Below, in pieces: positions 44,930 through 52,533 of a DNA stretch of 64,000 bases. The notes under the pieces are model-generated. The model made no database searches, was not told the DNA's origin, and saw only the letters and a list, made by a program, of their open reading frames with translations. Every line of letters starts with the position of its first letter. The first letter of the stretch is position 1. The position numbers were made by a program, and so were the translations under genes. This DNA is from Lewinellaceae bacterium. Its GTDB lineage: Bacteria; Bacteroidota; Bacteroidia; Chitinophagales; Saprospiraceae. The stretch lies in NCBI GenBank assembly GCA_020636405.1, contig JACJXW010000004.1:744001-808000 (forward strand), read 5' to 3'.

Positions 44930-44961
44930 AAAAAGCCCCGGCGGATGCCGAGGCTTTTTTT
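44930..44961 (-). terminator. Intrinsic terminator of tRNA-Gln
   Basis: A 13-bp stem with one G-T pair (arms 44930-44942 and 44947-44959) and a 4-nt loop ends in a T-run on the minus strand. It starts three bases after the tRNA 3' end. Confidence 0.85.
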
Positions 44962-44963
44962 CG

Positions 44964-45034
44964 TAGACCCACTAGGACTCGAACCTAGAACGACAGAACC
45001 AAAATCTGCTGTGTTACCATTACACCATGGGTCT
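44964..45034 (-). tRNA. tRNA-Gln (anticodon UUG)
   Basis: The minus strand folds as a standard 71-nt tRNA. The acceptor AGACCCA pairs with TGGGTCT, and the discriminator base is A. The D-arm is GTGTAATGGTAACAC, the anticodon arm GCAGA-TTTTGGT-TCTGT gives anticodon TTG, and the T-arm is CTAGG-TTCGAGT-CCTAG. CCA is not encoded. A consensus promoter lies upstream and a terminator downstream. Confidence 0.95.
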
Positions 45035-45077
45035 GGCCACTTTTGCGAAAAAGCATCGATTTTTCGCGATGCGAGTG

Positions 45078-45108
45078 CAAAGATAAAACGAAAATCTTTT
45101 CCGCAAAA
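45078..45108 (-). promoter_or_regulatory. Promoter of tRNA-Gln
   Basis: TTTTG at 45108-45104 and TATCTTTG at 45085-45078 on the minus strand are 18 nt apart, a near-ideal Bacteroidota promoter. Transcription would begin about 35 nt before the tRNA. Confidence 0.75.
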
Positions 45109-45223
45109 GTTCCCGGGCAGTTTTTTTGGCCGGTATTTTCTGCCGGGCTACAAGCGGGCGGAGGCAGAAAGTGCCGGCCGGCAATAGGAGCCCCCGGCAG
45201 GGAAGTTCCTGGCTAGCCAAACC

Positions 45224-45240
45224 CTCCCCCTTCGGGGGAG
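45224..45240. repeat. TTC-loop palindrome (dispersed element)
   Basis: CTCCCCC-TTC-GGGGGAG is perfectly palindromic around a TTC loop. The sequence beside it, read on the minus strand, contains TTTAGCCTCC, as does the similar palindrome inside the gene at 54546. Confidence 0.6.
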
Positions 45241-45404
45241 TTGGAGAGGGCTGGAGGCTAAAAAACCCCGGGCCCACAGTTTTTTGCAGCCAGCACCCGG
45301 TGGGGGGCACTGGGCAATGGCATGCAAGAGCGTGGGCCCGGTTGCCGTCTAAGATACGATTTTTACAGATATTTTAAAGAAAGATGGCAGAATAATTGTA
45401 TCAA

Positions 45405-45605
45405 AGACAGTCCAAACGTCCAAACGTCCAAACGTTGTAAGGTGGGGACGTGGGGAAGTTAGGGACGGGCGGGCAGTCCAAACGCCCAAACCTCCAAACG
45501 TCCAAACGTCCAAACGCCCAAACGTTGTAAGGTGGGGACGTGGGGAAGTTAGGGACGGGCGGGCAGTACAAACGTCCCAACCTCCAAACGTCCCAACGTC
45601 CCAAC
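45405..45605. repeat. Tandem repeat with 90-bp period
   Basis: Two copies of a block with AACGTTGTAAGGTGGGGACG and GGGAAGTTAGGGACGGGCGG start at 45431 and 45521, exactly 90 bp apart. They are embedded in short CCAAACGT-type words. The word pair CCAAACGT plus GTGGGGACGTGGGG also occurs in the 38-bp repeat tract at 49353, so the two tracts are related. Confidence 0.85.
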
Positions 45606-46172
45606 CTACCTCAACCACAACTTATACGCTTCCGCCTCAGCACAGTTCTGCCCGTAGTAGGCGCACAGGTATTTGTACGAGCGCGCAATGCGGATAGCAG
45701 GTTCCGTCGCCTTGGGAAAAATTTCGGCCGCTTTCGAGTACTCCTCGATGGCCCATTCGAACTGCCGTTTCCGGAAGTGCTCATCGCCGGAGTTCAACAG
45801 CAGCAGGTAGGCATTTTGCTGCTCTTCGGCATTGCGCTGCGCGACGGCCTCCTGGTGGGCGGCCTTTTGATAATCCTCCCGGCTGTATTTCGGGGTGGGC
45901 GCGTGGTAGAGGTCGTAGGCCAGGCCGCCCGCCATCATGAGGATGCCCAGCAGGGCCATCAGGCTGATATAGCGGGCCTGGCGGTTCCGTTCGAAGTATT
46001 CGTTGACGCGCTTTCGGGCCTCCGAAGGTTTGCCTGCCCGCCCGGCCACTTTGGTGCCGCTGTCGGCGCCGATGTCGAAGCTGTTGCCCGGATTCGTCCG
46101 CTCCTTGCTGAAGAACTTGCGGGGGCGCTGGGTGTAGATCCACCGCTGTAAGCCAGATCCCATGTATCCCAT
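45606..46172 (-). CDS. Membrane protein with a C-terminal TPR motif, unknown function
   Basis: A 188-aa protein whose first 65 residues are basic and polar. One transmembrane segment follows (RYISLMALLGILMMAGGLAY), then a Glu/Gln-rich helix (EAVAQRNAEEQQNAY) and a TPR-like pair (GDEHFRKRQFEWAIEEYSKA). The TPR part would lie on the periplasmic side if the N-terminus is inside. I do not recognise a family. ATG 46163 is a possible later start. Its stop abuts the repeat tract, and nothing else in the surroundings hints at a role. Confidence 0.65.
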   Translation of the reverse strand: MGYMGSGLQRWIYTQRPRKFFSKERTNPGNSFDIGADSGTKVAGRAGKPSEARKRVNEYFERNRQARYISLMALLGILMMAGGLAYDLYHAPTPKYSREDYQKAAHQEAVAQRNAEEQQNAYLLLLNSGDEHFRKRQFEWAIEEYSKAAEIFPKATEPAIRIARSYKYLCAYYGQNCAEAEAYKLWLR

Positions 46173-46702
46173 GATCGGTGGTTTTAAAGGGTTCCTTTAT
46201 GTGGACAGAAGGAATGAAGGACGGAATGATCGAATACCAGAGCTTCTGTCCGGCTAAGAAAGTGGATAATATTTGTTTGAGTATAACCGCTCTACTTTCC
46301 AATTAAAATCGAAGCAGATTGTCCTCCCCTGGGGAGGAAGGAGGGAGAATTTTGGATGTAAACCCTTGATAATTCCCCCCTCTACTCCCCTCCCCGCCTG
46401 CCAAAGTCTTCTACGGCGGGCAGGCAGGGGGAGACAACAACCTTCGATTAGGAGTTGGAGAAAGGTCGGTTATACGTATTCTAAATATTTCCGCCTACTC
46501 ACTTATAATAGTATTATTTAACTCGTTTTTTCCGCCCATCCTTGTTTTTTAGATGAAGGGCGCCTGTAAAACGGCGAGGGGAAGGGGGGCGAAGACGAAT
46601 CCCGAGCCCCGAATCCCCGCCTTCGCCAGGGCTACGGCGCTCAAAGAAGGCTCGGAGCGGGCAGAGCCATTCGCAATCCCGAATCAACGGATCCCGAACC
46701 TC
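46173..46702. other. Intergenic region with a GC-rich palindrome cluster
   Basis: A 530-bp gap without a gene. At 46322-46338 is the palindrome TCCTCCCC-T-GGGGAGGA. Further inverted blocks follow up to about 46440 (AGGGAGAATT against AATTCCCCCC, and TTGTCCTCCCC against GGGGGAGACAA), so the whole 46316-46441 stretch can fold back. It resembles the other C-run/G-run palindromes in this window. Confidence 0.45.
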
Positions 46703-47692
46703 CTACCACCAATGATGCACCGTCCCTTTAAAATACTTTTCGTAGACAGCTTTCACCCCCTCCATCTGCTCCGCGCTCAGGGCGGGCAGTTGGGCAGCCG
46801 AGAGGTTGGAGGCCACCTGCTCCTGGCGGCTGGCGCCGGGGATGACGCAGCTCACCTCGTCGAACATCAGGGTCCAGCGCAGGGCGATGGCGGCCAGGTT
46901 CTCCTGGCCGGGGAAGAAGAGCCGCTGTAGTTCCTCCGTCGCCTGCAGGCCGGTTTCGTAGTCCACGCCGGAGAAGGTCTCTCCCTTGTCGAAGGCGGCG
47001 CCCTCGCGGTTGAAGTGGCGGTGGTCCTCCTTGCCGAAGGTGGTCGACCGGCTGAACTTGCCCGTCAGCAGGCCGCTGGCGAGGGGCACCCGCACGATGA
47101 TGCCCACGTTCTTTTCCTGTGCCCGCGGGAAGAACAGCTCCGAAGGGCGGTGGCGGAACATGTTGAAAATGATCTGTACCGTAGTGACATTGTCGAACTC
47201 GATGGCCTTGAGGGCCTCCTCCACCTTTTCTACACTTACCCCCAGGTGGAGGATCTTGCCCTCCTCCTGCAGGCGTTCGAACAGCCCGAATATCTCCGGG
47301 CGGTAGTACACCTCGGTGGGCGGGCAGTGCAGCTGGATGAGGTCGATGGCCTCCAGGCCCATATTGCGGAGGCTGGCTTCCACGAAGCCGCGCAGGGCTT
47401 TGGGCTGGTAGGCCTCGTTGGTGTGCGGGTTCAGCTGGCGGCCGCATTTGGTGGCCACGTAAACGCGCTCGGAGCGCGCCTTTACTACGCGCCCTACCGC
47501 TTTTTCGCTTTCACCTCCCCCGTACACATCGGCCGTGTCGATGAAGTTGATGCCGTTTTCAATAGCCGTGTGGAGTATCCTGTCGGCGTTCTCATGGCTG
47601 AAGTCGTCCCCCCATTTGCCGCCTACCTGCCAGGTGCCGAGGCTGATCTCTGAAACCTGGAAGCCGGTTTTTCCCAATTGTCTGTAGTTCAT
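46703..47692 (-). CDS. Aldo/keto reductase
   Basis: An NAD(P)H-dependent oxidoreductase of 329 aa, probably cytoplasmic. The N-terminus MNYRQLGKTGFQVSEISLGT and the catalytic tetrad are clear: Asp and Tyr in FIDTADVYGGGESE, Lys in VATKCGRQ, and His in IQLHCPPTEVYY. The cofactor region has IFNMFRHRPSELFFP and CVIPGASRQEQV. It most resembles the general AKR group related to YajO or Tas-like proteins; its substrate is unknown. It is divergent from the gene at 47763, with 70 bp between starts. Confidence 0.92.
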   Translation of the reverse strand: MNYRQLGKTGFQVSEISLGTWQVGGKWGDDFSHENADRILHTAIENGINFIDTADVYGGGESEKAVGRVVKARSERVYVATKCGRQLNPHTNEAYQPKALRGFVEASLRNMGLEAIDLIQLHCPPTEVYYRPEIFGLFERLQEEGKILHLGVSVEKVEEALKAIEFDNVTTVQIIFNMFRHRPSELFFPRAQEKNVGIIVRVPLASGLLTGKFSRSTTFGKEDHRHFNREGAAFDKGETFSGVDYETGLQATEELQRLFFPGQENLAAIALRWTLMFDEVSCVIPGASRQEQVASNLSAAQLPALSAEQMEGVKAVYEKYFKGTVHHWW

Positions 47693-47735
47693 TGCTCGCG
47701 TTTTGGGTGAATATAAGAAATGAGGAGATAATAAG

Positions 47736-47743
47736 TATCTTTA
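47736..47743 (+). promoter_or_regulatory. Possible -7 element of the gene at 47763
   Basis: TATCTTTA differs by one base from TAnnTTTG and lies 20 nt before the ATG. A TTTG at 47702-47705 is 30 nt away, too far for a standard -33. The same variant occurs at 63211-63218. Confidence 0.3.
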
Positions 47744-47762
47744 GCGCTCAAATCAAAGACCG

Positions 47763-49352
47763 ATGATCCATACCATCCGATATATCTCCTTGGCGGGGCT
47801 GTTGCTGTGGACGGCGGCCCTCGCAGGCCAGCGGGATGACGTGCCCGCCCGCGCGCGGTGGGGCGAGGAACTGACGGAGCCCGCCGGCACCCGCATTACC
47901 AAAGCCATTTCAGCCAATAAGGACGGCGCCTACATGCTGCGGCAGAAGAACGAAGGGGCCTTGTCGAACGAGCAGGTGTACATAGAATACTACGATAGCG
48001 ACATGAAACTGCGCCGGTCCCAGAAAATGGATCTGAACTATAAGGGCAAGCGCCGCGATTTCGAGGACGTGGCCATGATCGGCGGGCAGCTCTACCTGTT
48101 CACCAGTTTTAACAACCAGGCTAAAAAGAAGAACTATCTCTTCTACCAGAAGGTCAGCAGCCGGCTGCAGGCCTCGCGCGACCTGGAGATGATCGCAGAA
48201 GTGGAGGCGCTGAACAAGGCCCGGGAGGGGTCGTTCAACCTCGTTATTTCCACCGACAGCTCCAGGGTGCTGCTCTATAGCCAGCTGCCCTATCAGAAGC
48301 GCGACCCCGAGCGCTTCGCCCTCAATGTTTTTGACAACCAGATGAATAAACTCTGGAGCCGGGATATTATCCTTCCCTATTCCGACCAGCAGTTCGCAGT
48401 GGAGGACTACCGCGTCGACCGCGAGGGCAATGTCTACCTCCTGGGCGTGCTCTATATGGATGGCGTGCGCGAACGCCGCCGGGGCCGCCCCAATTACCAG
48501 TACGTCATTCTGGCCTATACCCGGCAGGGAGAGGATGTGCAGGAGTATCAGGTGGCGCTGAAGGATAAGTTCATCACGGACCTGGCCTTCCGCATCGCCG
48601 ATAACGGCGACCTGGTCTGCGCCGGGTTCTTTTCCGAGCGGGGCACCTACAGCGTCAAGGGTACCTGCTTCTTCCGGCTCAACGCCGCTACCAAAGAGAT
48701 CTTCAACCTGAGCTTTAAGGAGTTCGGCTTCGAGTTCCGCACTGAATTCATGACTCCGGGAGAACTGCGCCGCGCCAGCCGTGCCGAGGCCAACGACGAT
48801 GCCAACAGAGAGCCCGAGCTCTTCCGGTTCTCTCTGGACGAGCTGGTCCTCCGCAGCGACGGCGGCGCTGTGCTGGTGGCCGAGCAATATTACGTCTTTG
48901 AACGCGCATACCGCACCTGGGACGGCACCCTGCGCTTCGATTACTTCTACAACTACAACGACATCATTGTCGTGAACATACAACCGGACGGGGGCATCGA
49001 ATGGGCCACCCGCATTCCTAAACGGCAGGAAACGGTCAATGATGGCGGGTATTATTCATCGTATGCCATGTCGATCGTGCGCGACCGCCTGTACTTTATC
49101 TTTAACGACAATAGCCGGAATTTCAGCAATGATGGCTCCAACCGCTTGTACAATTTTAACGGACGGAATTCCATCGTCGCTTTGGCAGAATTGCGCAAGG
49201 ACGGACAATTGTTCATGTATCCTCTTTTTCATAATCGCGATGCGGAAGTCATCACCCGCCCTAAGATCTGCAAACAGGTGGGCAGCCGCCGCATGATGGT
49301 CTACGGAGAACGGGGCCGGCAATACCGCTTTGCTGAACTGGAATTTGATTAG
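47763..49352 (+). CDS. Secreted beta-rich protein of unknown function
   Basis: A 529-aa protein with a signal peptide (MIHTIRYISLAGLLLWTAAL, cleavage near AGQ). The rest is a long series of strand-turn-strand units such as DVAMIGGQLYLFTSF, YRVDREGNVYLLGVLY, RIADNGDLVCAGFF and RDRLYFIFNDN, spaced roughly as in a beta-propeller. A basic, Asp/Glu-mixed loop (RRASRAEANDDANREPE) interrupts it. No T9SS tail is visible, so it is probably periplasmic. The family is not recognised. The downstream gap is filled by the 38-bp repeat tract. Confidence 0.7.
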   Translation: MIHTIRYISLAGLLLWTAALAGQRDDVPARARWGEELTEPAGTRITKAISANKDGAYMLRQKNEGALSNEQVYIEYYDSDMKLRRSQKMDLNYKGKRRDFEDVAMIGGQLYLFTSFNNQAKKKNYLFYQKVSSRLQASRDLEMIAEVEALNKAREGSFNLVISTDSSRVLLYSQLPYQKRDPERFALNVFDNQMNKLWSRDIILPYSDQQFAVEDYRVDREGNVYLLGVLYMDGVRERRRGRPNYQYVILAYTRQGEDVQEYQVALKDKFITDLAFRIADNGDLVCAGFFSERGTYSVKGTCFFRLNAATKEIFNLSFKEFGFEFRTEFMTPGELRRASRAEANDDANREPELFRFSLDELVLRSDGGAVLVAEQYYVFERAYRTWDGTLRFDYFYNYNDIIVVNIQPDGGIEWATRIPKRQETVNDGGYYSSYAMSIVRDRLYFIFNDNSRNFSNDGSNRLYNFNGRNSIVALAELRKDGQLFMYPLFHNRDAEVITRPKICKQVGSRRMMVYGERGRQYRFAELEFD

Positions 49353-49760
49353 GGGATGTTAACGTTTAAACGTTTAAACGTGGGGATGTGGGGATGTTAA
49401 CGTTCAAACGTTTAAACGTGGGGATGTGGGGACGTTAACGTTCAAACGTTTAAACGTGGGGATGTGGGGATGTTAACGTTTAAACGTTTAAACGTGGGGA
49501 TGTGGGGATGTTAACGTTCAAACGTTTAAACGTGGGGATGTGGGGATGTTAACGTTTAAACGTTTAAACGTGGGGATGTGGGGACGTTAACGTTCAAACG
49601 TTTAAACGTGGGGATGTGGGGATGCAAACGTTTAAACGTTCAAACGTGGGGATGTGGGGACGTTAACGTTCAAACGTTTAAACGTCCAAACGTCCAAACG
49701 TCCCAACGTCCCAACGTGGAGATGCGGGGACGTTAACGTCCCAACATCCCAACATCCCAA
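49353..49760. repeat. Tandem array of a 38-bp unit, nine copies, then a degenerate part
   Basis: Units begin with TTAACG at 49359, 49397, 49435, 49473, 49511, 49549 and 49587, then a variant at 49625 and a last one at 49663, exactly 38 bp apart. Each unit has two or three palindromic GTTTAAAC or GTTCAAAC words and then GTGGGGATGTGGGGATG. From about 49683 it decays into CCAAACGTCC words with a further TTAACG at 49733. Spacers are absent, so it is not a CRISPR. It fills the gap before purN. Confidence 0.95.
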
Positions 49761-49803
49761 CGTCCATACACAAAAACAGACAGACAATCAACAATCCCTG
49801 AAA

Positions 49804-50379
49804 ATGGCCAATATTGCAATTTTTGCTTCCGGGACCGGAACAAACGCGAGAAAAATCATCGAATATTTTAAGGAAAATGCTAATATTCACGTGTCACTGG
49901 TCGTTTCCAATAAGGCAACGGCGCCAGTACTGGCTCTTGCGGAGGAGCACGGCATAGAGCAAATGGTGCTCAGCCGCCGGCGCTTCTACGAAACGGAGGA
50001 GCTGCTGGAGTCCCTGAAAGAAAGAGATATTCGCTTTATTGTCCTGGCCGGTTTTCTGTGGCTCATACCGGAGTATCTGGTGCGGGCCTTCGGGCGGCGC
50101 ATGGTCAATATACATCCGGCACTTCTTCCCAAATACGGCGGTAAAGGCATGTACGGCATGCATGTCCACCGCGCGGTGAAGGCTGCCGGCGAAGCTGTTT
50201 CGGGGATCACCATTCACTATGTGAACGAGCGCTACGATGAAGGAGGGATTGTTTTCCAGGCGGCGTGCCCCATCGATCCGGAAGATACCCCGGAAGATAT
50301 TGCCCGGAAAGTGCTCCAGCTGGAGCATCAGCACTTCGCCCCTGTGGTCGAAGAGCTCGTCCGGAACCTGAATGAATAA
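49804..50379 (+). CDS. purN: Phosphoribosylglycinamide formyltransferase (GAR transformylase)
   Basis: Transfers a formyl group from 10-formyltetrahydrofolate to GAR in purine synthesis, in the cytoplasm. The start is ATG 49804 (191 aa), where the family N-terminus MANIAIFASGTGTNARKI begins; the 50 codons upstream in frame are translated repeat DNA. Key residues are visible: the Asn-x-His pair in MVNIHPALLPKYGG, and the catalytic Asp in IHYVNERYDEGGIVF. It is followed after 34 bp by the TPR-SPOR gene. Its promoter would have to lie in or before the 38-bp repeat tract. Confidence 0.95.
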   Translation: MANIAIFASGTGTNARKIIEYFKENANIHVSLVVSNKATAPVLALAEEHGIEQMVLSRRRFYETEELLESLKERDIRFIVLAGFLWLIPEYLVRAFGRRMVNIHPALLPKYGGKGMYGMHVHRAVKAAGEAVSGITIHYVNERYDEGGIVFQAACPIDPEDTPEDIARKVLQLEHQHFAPVVEELVRNLNE

Positions 50380-50413
50380 ACTACGATAGACTAATAACCA
50401 ATAAACCGCAAAC

Positions 50414-52426
50414 ATGACTAGGAAGCTCCTACTCTTACTCGTTCTTTCCATAGGCTTTGTAAGCCTGGCTTCCGCCCAGAGCTGGCGCAAACTCAAAAAG
50501 GAGGCCGAGCAAGCCTATCAGGAAGGACAGCTCGCCGATGCGGCCGATAAATACGAACAGGCCTGGCGGAAGAAACGCAACAAGGAAGACCTGATCCATC
50601 AGGCCGGCGAGCTCTATTACCAGCTTCGCGATTACCGCAAAGCTGCCGAAGCTTACCGCCCCATCAAAGAAAAGAACAGCGAATTTCCCCTGGTGGGGCT
50701 GAAGTATGCCCGCTGCCTCAAACAGGACGGGCAATACGACCGCGCCATTACCGAATTTGAGGCATTCATGAGCAGTTATACCGGGGAAGGCAAAGACATT
50801 CTGGAAGAGATCATCCGGAACGAGGTCGCAGGTTGCCGGCTCGGTATGGATGCTCCCGCCCAGGCCGACCGCGATGTGGAGGTGCTGCGCCCTGGCGATG
50901 GTATCAACTCCGATAAGGAGGAGTTCGCCCCGTTTCCGCTGTCCGACAACGAACTTTATTTTTCCTCCACGGTTGGCGACCGCGCCCGCATTTATTCTTC
51001 CCGGAGGGAAGGCAGTACCTGGGGCAAGGGAGAACCCCCGCGCAACTTCCCGGTGATACAGACCGGCCATTTCTGTAACGGGGCTATGGCGCCCGACGGC
51101 AGCCGCCTGTACTTTACCGTTTGCAGCAATACCAAGGGGCCATGGAATGATGTCAAGACCCGCTGCGAGATCTTTACCACCAAGCGGGTCGGCGCCGTAT
51201 GGTCGCAACCTGAGCGCCTGCCCGACTACATCAATATGGCCGGGGTGACGGCGACCCATCCTTACGTCGTCCATCAACGGGGACAGGAGATCCTCTTCTT
51301 CTCTTCCAACCGCGAAGGCGGCCGGGGAGGGATGGACCTCTGGTATGCTTCCCGGGACCTGGGCTCCGACGACATCGACTTCACTTTCCCGGTCAACCTG
51401 GGGCCGGTGGTCAATACTCTCGGGGATGAGGTCACTCCCTTCTATAATGTAGAAGACCAGACGCTCTATTTCTCTTCCAACGGGCATATGTCCATTGGTG
51501 GATTCGATATCTTCAGCGCGATCGGTGACGAGGTGAGCTGGTCGCAGCCATCCAACCTCGGGATGCCGGCCAACTCCAGTGCAGACGAGTACTTCTATAT
51601 CCTCAATCCTTCCCGTACGGGAGGCTTCTTCACGTCCAACCGCGTTTTTGCCGGGGAGAAAACCAGTACGACCCAGGAGGATATTTTCGAATTTGCCGTC
51701 GGCGGCCGCCGGGTAATGGTCAAAGGAAACGTCTACGACCGGCAGTCGGGAGAACCCATCAATGATATCTCGGTGGCTCTATATCAGGTATTTGACGATG
51801 GCCGCGAAACGGAGCTGATCACCCGCACGTTCAACGATGGCAAATACTCCTATGAGATCCTGCCTAACCGGCGCTTCCGGGTGGAAGTGTCGGCGTACGG
51901 GTATGAGGCCGGTTCTTACCGCTTCTCCAGTGATGACATGAATACCTTTACCTACGGGCAGCCTATCTTCCTGGAAGTAGAAGGGGCTGCCGCAGTTCCA
52001 TCGCCGGAGCCGCCCTCCCCCGGTGAGCCCGTTAGGCCGTCCGAACCGACGGCGCCGCTCCGGAACCCCACAGCCACCACTCCTACCACTCCGGCCGCAG
52101 CGGGGGCGTCCTATACTGCCCGGGGCAGAGGGCCAAACGATACGTTCGAATACCAGACCAATGCCCCCCGCCACCAGGGTACTTATTACAAGATACAGCT
52201 GGCAGCAGTAGGATCCTTTAATCCTGAACGGTTCAGCAATGTTGCAGCTCTGGGCCGGGTCGATACCGAACTGATCCTCGCCCGGGGGCTGACCCGCGTT
52301 CTGGTAGCTGATTTCTTCAGCTTGTCGGAAGCGCGCTCCGCCCTGCAGCAAGTGAAAAGTAAAGGCTACAGCGGTGCGTATATCGTCGAGTACATCGACG
52401 GCGAACGCTACAGTAAAGTGCAGTAG
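50414..52426 (+). CDS. TPR-WD40-like-SPOR envelope protein, PorE-like architecture
   Basis: A 670-aa secreted protein, signal peptide MTRKLLLLLVLSIGFVSLAS. Residues about 20-130 are TPRs (AEQAYQEGQLADAADKYEQA). A PD40-type propeller spans about 165-410, with SSNREGGRGGMDLWYASR and SSNGHMSIGGFDIFSA. A carboxypeptidase-regulatory-like domain covers about 435-525, and a Pro-rich linker follows. The last 75 residues (YYKIQLAAVGSFNPERF to AYIVEYIDG) are a SPOR domain that binds denuded peptidoglycan. PorE of the type IX secretion system has TPR, propeller and CRD followed by an OmpA-like peptidoglycan domain, so this could be a variant with SPOR in that place. It lies 34 bp after purN. Confidence 0.85.
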   Translation: MTRKLLLLLVLSIGFVSLASAQSWRKLKKEAEQAYQEGQLADAADKYEQAWRKKRNKEDLIHQAGELYYQLRDYRKAAEAYRPIKEKNSEFPLVGLKYARCLKQDGQYDRAITEFEAFMSSYTGEGKDILEEIIRNEVAGCRLGMDAPAQADRDVEVLRPGDGINSDKEEFAPFPLSDNELYFSSTVGDRARIYSSRREGSTWGKGEPPRNFPVIQTGHFCNGAMAPDGSRLYFTVCSNTKGPWNDVKTRCEIFTTKRVGAVWSQPERLPDYINMAGVTATHPYVVHQRGQEILFFSSNREGGRGGMDLWYASRDLGSDDIDFTFPVNLGPVVNTLGDEVTPFYNVEDQTLYFSSNGHMSIGGFDIFSAIGDEVSWSQPSNLGMPANSSADEYFYILNPSRTGGFFTSNRVFAGEKTSTTQEDIFEFAVGGRRVMVKGNVYDRQSGEPINDISVALYQVFDDGRETELITRTFNDGKYSYEILPNRRFRVEVSAYGYEAGSYRFSSDDMNTFTYGQPIFLEVEGAAAVPSPEPPSPGEPVRPSEPTAPLRNPTATTPTTPAAAGASYTARGRGPNDTFEYQTNAPRHQGTYYKIQLAAVGSFNPERFSNVAALGRVDTELILARGLTRVLVADFFSLSEARSALQQVKSKGYSGAYIVEYIDGERYSKVQ

Positions 52427-52433
52427 GGGAGTA

Positions 52434-52508
52434 GTTGATTGAGTTGATCCGGTTGATTGAGGGGCCTAATAACGGCCATGTGGAAGTCAACGGATCAACT
52501 CAATTAAC
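52434..52508. promoter_or_regulatory. Long inverted repeat between the SPOR and FkbM genes
   Basis: The arms 52434-52456 (GTTGATTGAGTTGATCCGGT and three more bases) and 52487-52508 are inverted copies with one gap and one mismatch. A small GGCC/GGCC hairpin lies in the loop. It begins 8 nt after the SPOR gene stop and ends 25 nt before the FkbM start. It has no T-tract and could be a dispersed repeat or an RNA processing structure. Confidence 0.5.
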
Positions 52509-52533
52509 GCGCCAACATTATCAACCAAGCAAC

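Larger units (their letters stand above)
44585..44963. other. Intergenic region between katG and tRNA-Gln
   Basis: The first 100 bp is AT-rich and holds the katG promoter and operator. The rest is GC-richer and ends with the tRNA terminator. A 93-codon minus-strand frame (44691-44972) covers that terminator and reaches the tRNA 3' end, and shows no coding character, so I do not call it. Confidence 0.5.
45035..45605. other. Intergenic region with tRNA promoter and repeats
   Basis: A 571-bp gap. It holds the tRNA-Gln promoter, a TTC-loop palindrome at 45224-45240, and the tandem 90-bp repeat from about 45405. Frames over the repeat read as monotonous Trp-Thr-Phe-Gly-Arg-Leu-Asp-Val peptides on the minus strand, which I take as repeat artefacts. 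Confidence 0.5.

Noticed and set aside
44691..44972. Small minus-strand gene of 93 codons next to tRNA-Gln
   Set aside because: Its 5' part is the tRNA terminator and overlaps the tRNA 3' end, and the rest has no coding character.
45349..45618. Minus-strand frame reading as repeated Trp-Thr-Phe-Gly-Arg-Leu-Asp-Val peptides
   Set aside because: It is the translation of the 90-bp and CCAAACGT repeats, and overlaps the end of the gene at 45606.
49353..49760. CRISPR array
   Set aside because: The 38-bp units are directly adjacent with no unique spacers, and no cas gene is in the window.
49654..49803. A 50-codon N-terminal extension of PurN
   Set aside because: The extension is translated repeat DNA; the conserved PurN N-terminus begins at ATG 49804.
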